From: an uncultured Oscillospiraceae bacterium
GTDB taxonomy: Bacteria; Bacillota; Clostridia; Oscillospirales; Ruminococcaceae
Assembly: GCA_905197685.1 (NCBI GenBank)
Contig: CAJJZS010000009.1
Span: 25,451-89,450 of the forward strand
DNA: 64,000 bases
Reading direction: 5' to 3'
Shown: positions 17,323-25,149 of the stretch, one piece after another
Layout of the letters: every line of letters starts with the position of its first letter
How positions within the stretch are numbered: the first letter of the stretch is position 1
The notes under the pieces: model-generated
Told to the model about the DNA's origin: nothing
Seen by the model: the letters and a program-made list of their open reading frames with translations, nothing else
Databases searched by the model: none
Position numbers and translations under genes: made by a program

Positions 17323-17942
17323 AACAGCAAGAACGTCAAAAGAACAGTAAAGAAAAAATTTTACAGGCATCAATGGAGGAATTTTCCCAATTTGGATATG
17401 AAAAGGTGACGATGGACAGTATCTGTGCCAAGCATAAAATTTCCAAAGGAATGATGTATCATTATTATTCCGGAAAGGATGATTTGTTTTTGTTGTGTGT
17501 GCAGGAAATGTACACCATGATGCAGGCGTATATTGAGGAACGCATTTCCGAGTTGAAGAAAAAGGAAGCGTTGGAAGCGTTAAAAGGATTTTGGACACTC
17601 AGAGAATCTTTTTTTGAACAGCATCCCGAACAAAAAAACATTTTTGAAAATGCGTTGCTGAGGATACCGGAACATCTAAGCGAAAAGATAGCGGAGATTC
17701 GCCGCCCGATTGAGAGTTTAAACCGCCGTTTTTTGCATGAAACACTCGGCAAAATCGAGCTGAGAGAAAATCTGAAAAAAGAAAATGCTTCTATTTATTT
17801 AGAGGCGATGGAATCCGTTTTTTGGAAGTTAGTGGACCAGTATTTAAGCAAAAAACTGGTTTCGGATGTCCATTCTATGATGGAAACGGCGGGAGAACTG
17901 TGGGATATGGTTTTGCTGGGTGTAGTTCGGCAAACAAAATAG
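17319..17942 (+). CDS. TetR/AcrR-family transcriptional regulator
   Basis: 207 aa from the ATG that overlaps the antiporter stop (ATGA). A longer frame inside the antiporter gene is rejected because GGAAGGAAAAG precedes this ATG. The HTH (ILQASMEEFSQFGYEKVTMDSICAKHKISKGMMYHYYSGKDDLF) is typical; the C-terminal ligand domain is unspecific. It very likely represses its own operon through the twin dyads at 16010-16057. Confidence 0.9.
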   Translation: MKQQERQKNSKEKILQASMEEFSQFGYEKVTMDSICAKHKISKGMMYHYYSGKDDLFLLCVQEMYTMMQAYIEERISELKKKEALEALKGFWTLRESFFEQHPEQKNIFENALLRIPEHLSEKIAEIRRPIESLNRRFLHETLGKIELRENLKKENASIYLEAMESVFWKLVDQYLSKKLVSDVHSMMETAGELWDMVLLGVVRQTK

Positions 17943-17952
17943 TTATATAATC

Positions 17953-17981
17953 AAAAAAGAGAGCCATTTGGCTCTCTTTTT
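17953..17981. terminator. Bidirectional terminator
   Basis: AAAAAGAGAGCC/GGCTCTCTTTTT with a 4-nt loop between the converging tetR and nucleoside phosphorylase genes. Confidence 0.85.
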
Positions 17982-17984
17982 GAT

Positions 17985-18758
17985 TTACAGTAAAGTCACC
18001 AGCTCTAAAGAAAGAAGGATTAAATTTTCCCGAACATCATGGCGGGAAGTCCAGCCTCTCAAATCCCATTTTTCTCCGCTCAGGTCATCTCCGGCATAAA
18101 GGAGCTGAACCAAAGGCAAAGAATAAAATTGAGAAACGGCAAAAAATGCGGCAGATTCCATCTCAACCGTCATGCAGCCTTCATTTCTGCGCAGCACTAT
18201 TTTGTCGGGAGTTTCCCGATAGATTGCATCGGTGGTCCAGGTTTTGCACTCTAAAAAAGAAACATTCTTTTCTTTTAAAAATGCGGCAGCCTTGCGCACT
18301 GCGTCGGGACAGCAGGCAACCTCTCTGGACGGGGAAAGATAGTGGTAAGAAGCGCCTTCATCCCGCACCGCGCAGGTTGGAAGAAGCAGATTCCCTACCG
18401 TAAGGTCGGGAGCAAGGCATCCCGCGCCGCCGCAGATGACGAAGCGTTTGGCGCCCATCGCGCGCAATTCCTCCAAGGTAGCGGCTGCACCGGCAGAACC
18501 GGGAAAAGCAAGGGTAATGCAGACCTCTTTTCCGTGAACTTTTGCAGCATAGATGGGAAGGTCAACAATCTCGGAGTGCAGATGCCCCAACAGACGGAAG
18601 TTTGGGTCTTGGGAAATTTGTGTCAGGGAATCTCGGAAAAAGGTGATGACGCACAATTCGGGGAGCTTTGGAGCCTGCGGAGAAAGCGCGGCGCAGGCAG
18701 TTAGTTTTCCTAAAGGTGCCGGGTCAAATTCCAAAATAGGATAGGACTGATATTGCAT
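17985..18758 (-). CDS. Nucleoside phosphorylase family protein
   Basis: 257 aa of the PNP/UDP phosphorylase superfamily: GSAGAAATLEEL phosphate/ribose region, RFVICGGAGCL, and VEMESAAFFAV, the ribose-binding MExE motif. It would cleave a nucleoside with phosphate; uridine or a purine nucleoside are both possible. It is the third gene of the trpS operon, starting 16 nt after alaX, which suggests expression under the Trp T-box. Confidence 0.82.
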   Translation of the reverse strand: MQYQSYPILEFDPAPLGKLTACAALSPQAPKLPELCVITFFRDSLTQISQDPNFRLLGHLHSEIVDLPIYAAKVHGKEVCITLAFPGSAGAAATLEELRAMGAKRFVICGGAGCLAPDLTVGNLLLPTCAVRDEGASYHYLSPSREVACCPDAVRKAAAFLKEKNVSFLECKTWTTDAIYRETPDKIVLRRNEGCMTVEMESAAFFAVSQFYSLPLVQLLYAGDDLSGEKWDLRGWTSRHDVRENLILLSLELVTLL

Positions 18759-18774
18759 AATAAAATTTCTCCTT

Positions 18775-19977
18775 TTAAAAAGCGCGAAGAGCGGAACGAA
18801 TCTCCTCTTCTTTACAAGCGGGTAATCTGCCGCAGCACAGCTCGTTGCTGCCGCCGCCTTTTCCGTTTAAGGATTGATTGAGATGTTTGCCGAGAGCTTT
18901 TAAATCAACGGCAGCGTCTTTGGAGCGGCACAGCGCGTAAGAAACAACGCCGTTTTGACAGCTGAACAGCGCTCCGACTGTTTTTTCGTTTGAGGAAATC
19001 TGCGCGGCGAAGGTTTTCAGCTCATCGGCAGAAAGAGAATTGTCGCAAACAAACACAAGGCGATCCGTTCCGAACGGCTCGGCAGATTCGCAGAGCTGTT
19101 TTGCAAGCAGCGAGAACAGCTGTTTGTTTTTGGCGGCAAGAGCCTGTTTTTTCTCACTCAGTTCCGCCTTTAACTTTTCTACATTGGAAAAGGCTTCCTG
19201 TGGTTTGCAGGAAAGGGAAACACAGATGTTTTTTAAGCTGCGGCACTTCTCTGCACAGTCGGCAAGCGCTGCCGCTCCACAGAGAAAGCTCAGGCGGGTG
19301 CCGCCTTTATAGCGTTGGGTATCGATAATTTTAATCAGACCGATTTCTCCGGTGCGGGAAACATGGGTTCCGCAGCAGCCGCACCAGTCGCAGTTTTCAA
19401 TTTCAACAACGCGAAGGTTTTCTACCTCAGGCTTTTTGCGCAGGGGGATTTGCGGCAGTTCTTCTGCGCTTGGGTAACTGACAAAGACAGGGCGATTTTC
19501 GCAGACAATCGCGTTTACCTTTGCTTCCAATTCGGCAGACTGTTCCGGTGTGATTTCTCCGTCCAGGTCAATCGTGTTAAAATCGTGTCCCATATGAAAT
19601 CCCACATTGTGCAGCCCCATTTCTTTGAGGATGGTTCCGGACAGAATATGCTCGCCGCTGTGAATCTGCATATTGGCAAAGCGGGGGACAAAGTCGATGC
19701 GGGCGGTTACCTGCAAACCCGGTTGTATCTCGCGGCTGCACAGGTGGAAGATTTGTTCCCCTTGCTCATAGGTATAGAGGACGGGAATCGCTTCTTCACC
19801 GCAGATTATTTGACCGATATCGGCAGGCTGTCCGCCGCCTTCGGGGAAAAAGCAGGTTTGGTCCAGTTCCACGGCAAATCCCTCGAGCCCGTTTTTTTGA
19901 ACAGTTTCGCAGGAAATAACCTTTGCCGAACATTCTTTGAGATAGCTGTCTAAATCATATGATTTTTTGGTTGTCAC
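18775..19977 (-). CDS. alaX: Alanyl-tRNA editing protein (AlaX-L type, with DHHA1 domain)
   Basis: 400 aa with a GTG start that has GGAGGAAAA upstream. The N-terminal domain matches the AlaRS editing fold: CFFPEGGGQPADIG, metal ligands HSGEHILSG and CDWCGCCGTHVSRTGEIG. The C-terminal DHHA1 region has the GKGGGSNELCCGRL glycine-rich motif. It hydrolyses mischarged Ser- or Gly-tRNA-Ala. It lies 15 nt behind trpS, thus in a tryptophan-controlled transcript. Confidence 0.9.
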   Translation of the reverse strand: MTTKKSYDLDSYLKECSAKVISCETVQKNGLEGFAVELDQTCFFPEGGGQPADIGQIICGEEAIPVLYTYEQGEQIFHLCSREIQPGLQVTARIDFVPRFANMQIHSGEHILSGTILKEMGLHNVGFHMGHDFNTIDLDGEITPEQSAELEAKVNAIVCENRPVFVSYPSAEELPQIPLRKKPEVENLRVVEIENCDWCGCCGTHVSRTGEIGLIKIIDTQRYKGGTRLSFLCGAAALADCAEKCRSLKNICVSLSCKPQEAFSNVEKLKAELSEKKQALAAKNKQLFSLLAKQLCESAEPFGTDRLVFVCDNSLSADELKTFAAQISSNEKTVGALFSCQNGVVSYALCRSKDAAVDLKALGKHLNQSLNGKGGGSNELCCGRLPACKEEEIRSALRAF

Positions 19978-19992
19978 CGGTTTTTTCCTCCT

Positions 19993-21024
19993 TTACAGGG
20001 CAGCGGGCAAAAAGCCGATTTTTTTGTAAACCTTATCCAGTGTGCGTTGGGAGATAGCAAGCGCTTTCTGCGCGCCTTCGCGGTAGCAATCTTCCAAATA
20101 GGACTTATCGTCCATCAGGCGGTTGTATTCCTCGCGAATGGGACGAAGTTCCTCTGCAACCGCTTCACCGACCGCCGCTTTAAAGTCGCCGTAGCCTTTG
20201 CCGGCAAACTCCTGTGCAATCGCATCAAAAGATTTTCCGGTAACGGAGCTGTAAATGGAAATCAGATTGTTAATGCCGTCTTTGCCTTCGCGGTAAACAA
20301 CCTCAGACTCCGAGTCGGTAACGGCGCTTTTAAATTTCTTTACGATAGTTTCCGGCGGGTCCAGCAGGAAAACGGTTGCCTTTACATTTTCATCGGATTT
20401 GGACATTTTTTTGGTCGGGTCGGCAAGAGACATAATTTTTGCCGAGGTTTTCGGAATGTACGCTTCCGGGATGCGGAATACATTTCCGTACAAACCGTTA
20501 AAGCGGATTGCAATATCGCGGGTCAGTTCCAGATGCTGTTTCTGGTCTGCGCCGACGGGAACAAGGTCGGTTTGGTACAGCAGGATATCCGCAGCCATCA
20601 GCGAAGGATAGGTAAACAGTCCGGCATTGATGTTGTCTGCGTGTTTGGCAGACTTATCTTTAAACTGGGTCATGCGGGACAGCTCACCAAACTGGGTATA
20701 GCAGTTTAGCACCCAAGCCAGTTCCGCGTGTGTTTTTACATGGCTTTGGATAAAGGCGATACTCTTTTTCGGGTCGATACCGCAGGCAAGCATCAGCGCA
20801 TAGGCGGAAAGTGTGTTTTTCTTTAACTCCTGCGGATTTTGGCGGACAGTGATTGCGTGCTGATTGACAATGCAGTAGGCGCAGTTATATTCGTCCTGAA
20901 GTTTGCCCCAGTTTTTTACGGCGCCCAGATAGTTACCTAAGGTAAATGCGCCGCTGGTCGGCTGGATTCCCGAAAAGATAACCGGTTTGCGTTCCAGCTT
21001 TGGTGCGGTATTGATGTTTTCCAT
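19993..21024 (-). CDS. trpS: Tryptophanyl-tRNA synthetase
   Basis: 343 aa from the ATG of MENINTAPKLERKPVIFSGIQPTSG; CAGGAGGTC lies just upstream. A longer frame extends into the T-box and is rejected. Class I motifs are present: the HIGH-like TSGAFTLGNYLGA and the KMSKS loop. Charges tRNA-Trp in the cytosol. Expression is governed by the T-box leader upstream, whose specifier is a Trp codon. Confidence 0.96.
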   Translation of the reverse strand: MENINTAPKLERKPVIFSGIQPTSGAFTLGNYLGAVKNWGKLQDEYNCAYCIVNQHAITVRQNPQELKKNTLSAYALMLACGIDPKKSIAFIQSHVKTHAELAWVLNCYTQFGELSRMTQFKDKSAKHADNINAGLFTYPSLMAADILLYQTDLVPVGADQKQHLELTRDIAIRFNGLYGNVFRIPEAYIPKTSAKIMSLADPTKKMSKSDENVKATVFLLDPPETIVKKFKSAVTDSESEVVYREGKDGINNLISIYSSVTGKSFDAIAQEFAGKGYGDFKAAVGEAVAEELRPIREEYNRLMDDKSYLEDCYREGAQKALAISQRTLDKVYKKIGFLPAAL

Positions 21025-21102
21025 AAAATGACCTCCTGAAAAATAAATTTGAGATTGATAAGAATGTATTTTCACAACAAAGCGGGTTTGGCTGACTAAA
21101 AC

Positions 21103-21395
21103 AAAAAATCCCCGTTTCCCAAGCAGTATTCTGCCGGAAAACAGGGACAAGAGCTTCCTCCTGCGGTGCCACCCAAATTGGTTTTATAAAAAACCCGCTT
21201 TTATAGATGTTCTGCTCAGGTAACGGTGCAGCGCCGTCGGTGCCTACTAAAGCCGTTTCAGCTCGGTTCGGACCGCCCTCGTAAGTCCATTCAAAACAGC
21301 CGCCGACGCTGCGCTTTCACCGGGCGCGCAGCTCTCTGGGGAACAGCTCCTGTGTTTTTACTACTCTTACTCATCGGTTTGGGTTAGATGAAATT
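21103..21395 (-). ncRNA. Trp T-box leader (riboswitch) with terminator
   Basis: On the minus strand: an AGAGAG-type AG box (near 21333), a specifier loop GAATGGA with the Trp codon TGG at 21289-21287, the T-box core GGGTGGCACCGC (21174-21163), and a terminator of GTCCCTGTTTTCC with GGGAAACGGGGA and a T run (21148-21103). Uncharged tRNA-Trp would pair with specifier and T-box and favour the antiterminator. Confidence 0.95.
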
Positions 21396-21401
21396 TTCTT
21401 A

Positions 21402-21430
21402 ATCATACTCCAAACAAAGGAAAATGTCAA
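21402..21430 (-). promoter_or_regulatory. Promoter of the trpS T-box transcript
   Basis: TTGACA, 17-nt spacer, TATGAT on the minus strand. The start is expected near 21395. Confidence 0.8.
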
Positions 21431-21604
21431 CACTTCCCGCAGAGGCTCGACTGCTGTTGCGGGAAGGAAAAAACAGGCAGACAAAGCAAAACCGACGGGG
21501 AAAACGGGAAAGAAACAAATCTTTTCGCAAACGCTGTAAGGGAAAGGAAAAGCCTGTCCGCAGAACACAAGAATACAAAGAATTCGATAAAGTTACGGCA
21601 TACC

Positions 21605-21639
21605 AAACGACAATCTATTTCTATGCAAGCTGTTATGAT
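21605..21639 (+). promoter_or_regulatory. Candidate Spo0A box and -10 before spoIIE
   Basis: ATTGTCGTTT on the minus strand at 21614-21605 resembles a 0A box (TTTGTCGAAA), and TATGAT follows at 21634-21639. No clear -35 is seen, as expected for a Spo0A-activated promoter. This is suggestive only. Confidence 0.35.
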
Positions 21640-21693
21640 GTTATTCATCAAGTAAGCATTTTTGTAAGATTGCTAAAACAGGAGGAAAGCGGT

Positions 21694-24105
21694 ATGACAA
21701 ACAGAACAGATTTTATCAATGTCGGTGTAAAGGAACAGCTTTGCCAGCAGGCAAAAAATCAAATCGGGATTGTCAGGGCAGTTCTTTGGGCGCTGTTGGG
21801 TTTTGTTGTGGGACTGGGCAATATGATGTTGGAAATCTCTCCCTTTGGGGCGGCATTGTGCGCGGCGGCTCCGCAAAAATATCTGCTGCCCGCAGCGTTG
21901 GGAAGCGCGTCGGGAAGTTTATTGCTTGCCGATTTAACGGCGTTGGGCGGCGTACATACCATCACCTTTCAGTATGCAGCTGCCGTTTTGCTTATCTGCA
22001 TCGTGCGTTTGTCTGCAAAAAAACATTCGGACGGGAAAATTGCGCAGGCTTTGGAACATTCTGCATTGGGAACCCCGATTCTTGCCTTTACGGGAATGGT
22101 ACTGCCCTCTCTGGCAGTGGATTTTGCGGTGGGAATCAACGGATATTCGCTGATGATTTCTCTGGCAGAGGCGGTGTTGGCGGGCGCCTGCTCCTACTTT
22201 TTGGGAAAAAGCCTGCGGGTGTTTTCGTTGGGACAGGGGTTGTTCGCCCTAAAGCGGGCGGATTTTGTCAGTGTTGCGCTGACAGCCTGCGTACTGATTG
22301 TATCTCTGAGCAATATAACCGTTGCGGGAATCTCACTGGGCAGACTGACAGCGTCCTTTTTGGTGCTGCTGTGCGCTTTGTTGGGAAAGGAACGCTGGGG
22401 GGCAACGGCAGGAATTTTATGCGGCGCGGCAGTCAGTTTTGCCATGTTTCCCAAAATGCAGCTGCTGGGGGTGTACGCTTTGGCAGGGCTGGCAGCGGGG
22501 GCGTTTTGCAGCTTGGGAAAATTTGGCTGCGCAGGGGTATTTGCCATGACCTTTGGCGCGATGAGCGTTATGACTGTTCCGATGGACCCGCTGCCGCTTT
22601 TGTATGAAACGCTGATTGCTACGGTCGCCTTGATGCTTTGTCCGAAAAACCGACTGCAATCGTTGCAAAATCAGCTGTTCCGATGCGCGGTTTCTCAGGG
22701 AGAGCAAACGGTGCGCCGACTGATGCTGGAACGGCTGGAAGAATCTTCCTGCGCGCTGCGGGAAATTGCATATACCACACAGGAAATTTCCCGCAGAATA
22801 GACCGAACTCAGGCAGGCAGCTTGGAACAGGTTTATGATGATGCGGTGGATCGGGTTTGTATGCGGTGCGGACTGAAAACCCGCTGCTGGCAGCAGGAAT
22901 ACAGCGACAGCATCAATGTGTTTTCTCATCTGACGCCGGTTCTGCGGCAGAACGGAAGCGTGTGTGAGGAGGACTTTATCTATCCGCTTTCGGCGCGCTG
23001 TACAAGGCGGGATCAGCTTGCAAAACAAATTAACGCAGGATACCGCGAGCTGACTGCCAAAGAGGGCATGAGCCGAAAGGTGGCGCGGGTTCGCTCGGTA
23101 GTAACAGACCAGTTTGAAGGACTTGCTGGATTGTTAGGCGACCTTGCCCGGGAAATGTGCGGAATCTCGCAGGGGGAGGAGCAGATAACAGCCAGAGTCA
23201 GTGATTATCTGGAGCAGATTCGACTTCCGGTAAAGCGGCTGAGCTGTTATCGGGACCGGGAGGGGCGCAGCTTTATCCACATGGATTTAGAACCGTACCG
23301 CTGCGCCGGATTGAAGACAGAAACGCTCAGCGACGAGCTTTCCCGTGTATGCGACTGTGAGATAGACATTCCTCAAAAGACCGAAATGACCTTACATACC
23401 GAACAGGGAGAACAGCGCGTTACCCGGTTTGTTTTTCGGGAAAAGGCAGAGTATCAAGCGGAATATGCAAACTCGCAGCATATCTGCCAGGGATATCGAA
23501 TGTGCGGAGATGCCTGCCGTACCTTTACCGACCGCCGCTCGATTGCTCATATTATCCTGTCGGACGGAATGGGCAGCGGTTCGGCGGCAGCGGTGGATTC
23601 CAATATGACCGTTTCGCTGATTACAAAATTGATTGATGCGGGCGTAGGGTATCAGGCGGCGTTAAAGATTGTTAATTCTGCACTGCTGGTAAAATCGGGG
23701 GAGGAGTCGCTTTCTACAATTGACATTACCGCAGTTAATCTGTACACCGGTCAGGCAAAATTTTATAAGGCGGGCGCAGCTCCAACTTACATTCGCAGAG
23801 GAAAACGGGCAGGAATTGTGGAGTCTACCTCGTTGCCGGCAGGTATTTTAACCGCAGTTGAGTTTGAACAAAGCAGTGTGAAGCTGTCGGACGGAGATTT
23901 GGTGGTAATGGTATCGGACGGGGCGACTGCCAGCGGCGGCGATTGGATTAAGGCGGTGGTGGAACATTTTCCGCAGGACGGAAACCTTCAGGCATTGTGT
24001 GATGATATTGCCTCTACCGCCCGTCTGCGCCGCAACGATAACCATGATGATGATATTACGGTAGCGGCTTGCCGAATCCGTCGGGTGCGCGCCGCGGTAG
24101 AATAA
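21694..24105 (+). CDS. spoIIE: Stage II sporulation protein E (PP2C phosphatase)
   Basis: 803 aa from the ATG with AGGAGG upstream; an open frame extends 270 nt further but has no ribosome site there. The N-terminal 330 residues form about ten membrane segments, followed by a regulatory linker (CMRCGLKTRCW cysteine pair) and a PP2C domain with metal-binding aspartates in SDGMGSGSAA, VSDGATASGG and NDNHDDDITVA. In sporulation it sits at the polar septum, dephosphorylates SpoIIAA and so activates sigma-F in the forespore. Confidence 0.95.
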   Translation: MTNRTDFINVGVKEQLCQQAKNQIGIVRAVLWALLGFVVGLGNMMLEISPFGAALCAAAPQKYLLPAALGSASGSLLLADLTALGGVHTITFQYAAAVLLICIVRLSAKKHSDGKIAQALEHSALGTPILAFTGMVLPSLAVDFAVGINGYSLMISLAEAVLAGACSYFLGKSLRVFSLGQGLFALKRADFVSVALTACVLIVSLSNITVAGISLGRLTASFLVLLCALLGKERWGATAGILCGAAVSFAMFPKMQLLGVYALAGLAAGAFCSLGKFGCAGVFAMTFGAMSVMTVPMDPLPLLYETLIATVALMLCPKNRLQSLQNQLFRCAVSQGEQTVRRLMLERLEESSCALREIAYTTQEISRRIDRTQAGSLEQVYDDAVDRVCMRCGLKTRCWQQEYSDSINVFSHLTPVLRQNGSVCEEDFIYPLSARCTRRDQLAKQINAGYRELTAKEGMSRKVARVRSVVTDQFEGLAGLLGDLAREMCGISQGEEQITARVSDYLEQIRLPVKRLSCYRDREGRSFIHMDLEPYRCAGLKTETLSDELSRVCDCEIDIPQKTEMTLHTEQGEQRVTRFVFREKAEYQAEYANSQHICQGYRMCGDACRTFTDRRSIAHIILSDGMGSGSAAAVDSNMTVSLITKLIDAGVGYQAALKIVNSALLVKSGEESLSTIDITAVNLYTGQAKFYKAGAAPTYIRRGKRAGIVESTSLPAGILTAVEFEQSSVKLSDGDLVVMVSDGATASGGDWIKAVVEHFPQDGNLQALCDDIASTARLRRNDNHDDDITVAACRIRRVRAAVE

Positions 24106-24126
24106 GCAGTTAGGAGGAGTTGCAAT

Positions 24127-24156
24127 AAAAAAATCCCCGCACAAACTGTGCGGGGA
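24127..24156 (-). terminator. Terminator of the small membrane protein operon
   Basis: CCCCGCAC/GTGCGGGG stem with seven T on the minus strand; on the plus strand it also follows spoIIE. Confidence 0.8.
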
Positions 24157-24161
24157 GAAAA

Positions 24162-24577
24162 TTACGGAGTCCACAGTTGAAGTAGGAAACAAATACATAA
24201 TAAAATAAGGAACAGTATTTTGCTGTATTTTTGCTTTCCGGTAGGTTTGTTTAAAATTAGCTGTTGAACTTCGCTGAGAATCACTTGCAGATAAATCAGG
24301 CATTGCCATGGGTTACAGAAAGGAGAGGAATAGACATCAGCGGAAAAAAGCAGTATAACCCCACCAATCAAAATCAAAACATTGATAAACAATGTAAGGA
24401 GGGAGAATTTTTGGTGTTTGTTGTGCCAGTTTTGATAACTGTCTGCAATCAGAAATGGATAGAGCAACAGAAGGGGAAGCAAAAACAATCGGTAAGAGAT
24501 AAACCCGAACCAAAACAGAAACATCCAGATTAAGATAAAAAGGGGGAAAAAGTGATGAGAAAAATTTTTAGCGACAT
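24162..24577 (-). pseudogene. Small membrane protein, apparently frameshifted near its start
   Basis: A strong ribosome site (GGAAAGGAG) is placed 7 nt before an ATG at 24577, but that frame stops after 15 codons (MSLKIFLITFSPFLS). The adjacent frame then encodes four strongly hydrophobic segments over about 130 residues. The switch falls at a T5-C5-T5 run, consistent with loss of one base. Alternatively the membrane protein starts at an internal Met (MFLFWFGF). Function unknown. It follows another small membrane gene in the same direction. Confidence 0.5.
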
Positions 24578-24643
24578 GACAACACTCCTTTCCGATACAA
24601 AAAGGAAGGGTGGTTTGCACCCCTCTGTCAAGAACAGAACAGC

Positions 24644-24898
24644 TTACTGATGAAGCATGATCCAAAAATTGTAAAAGCAGGCGATAGCTGCAACAGGCTG
24701 TGCGATGAAAAGAAAAAGAGAAAATCCGCTTTTATTTTCTTTTTTCTCTTTAAAACGCTTTAGGTCGAGCAGAAAACAAGACAAAAATAAAAATCCCGAA
24801 ACCAAAGAAGCAAAGGCGATTGGAATCCAACCGCAAAACAAAGCTACCAGAAAAAATACTAAGAGAAGAAGGGGGAGAACCGGTTTTAAAATTGACAT
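24644..24898 (-). CDS. Small membrane protein of unknown function
   Basis: 84 aa with three hydrophobic segments (about residues 6-27, 30-46, 58-80) separated by a basic loop DLKRFKEKKENK. TCGGAGG is 7 nt before the ATG. No family is recognised. Probably co-transcribed with the next small membrane gene. Confidence 0.65.
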   Translation of the reverse strand: MSILKPVLPLLLLVFFLVALFCGWIPIAFASLVSGFLFLSCFLLDLKRFKEKKENKSGFSLFLFIAQPVAAIACFYNFWIMLHQ

Positions 24899-25080
24899 TG
24901 TGTACCTCCGAATATTATTTTTAGAGAAAAAGAAGAATCTTGTCTGCCAAAATAAAAATGCGAGAGGAAAGTCTTCTTTCTAATTTGAGCTTAACATTTT
25001 TCTTTACAAAAGGCAAGTTGTTTATAGAGAGGTGAGAGTAGAAAATAAACAGGGAATTTTGTGAACTTTATCAAAAAGTA

Positions 25081-25121
25081 AAAAAGGAATCCCTGCCCCA
25101 TAAAGGGAACAGAGATTCCTT
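25081..25121 (-). terminator. Terminator of the EF-G-like gene
   Basis: AAGGAATC/GATTCCTT outer stem with an inner CCC/GGG stem and a T run on the minus strand. Confidence 0.8.
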
Positions 25122-25149
25122 AACTTTAAAAAAAGAGGTGTGAGTAGGA

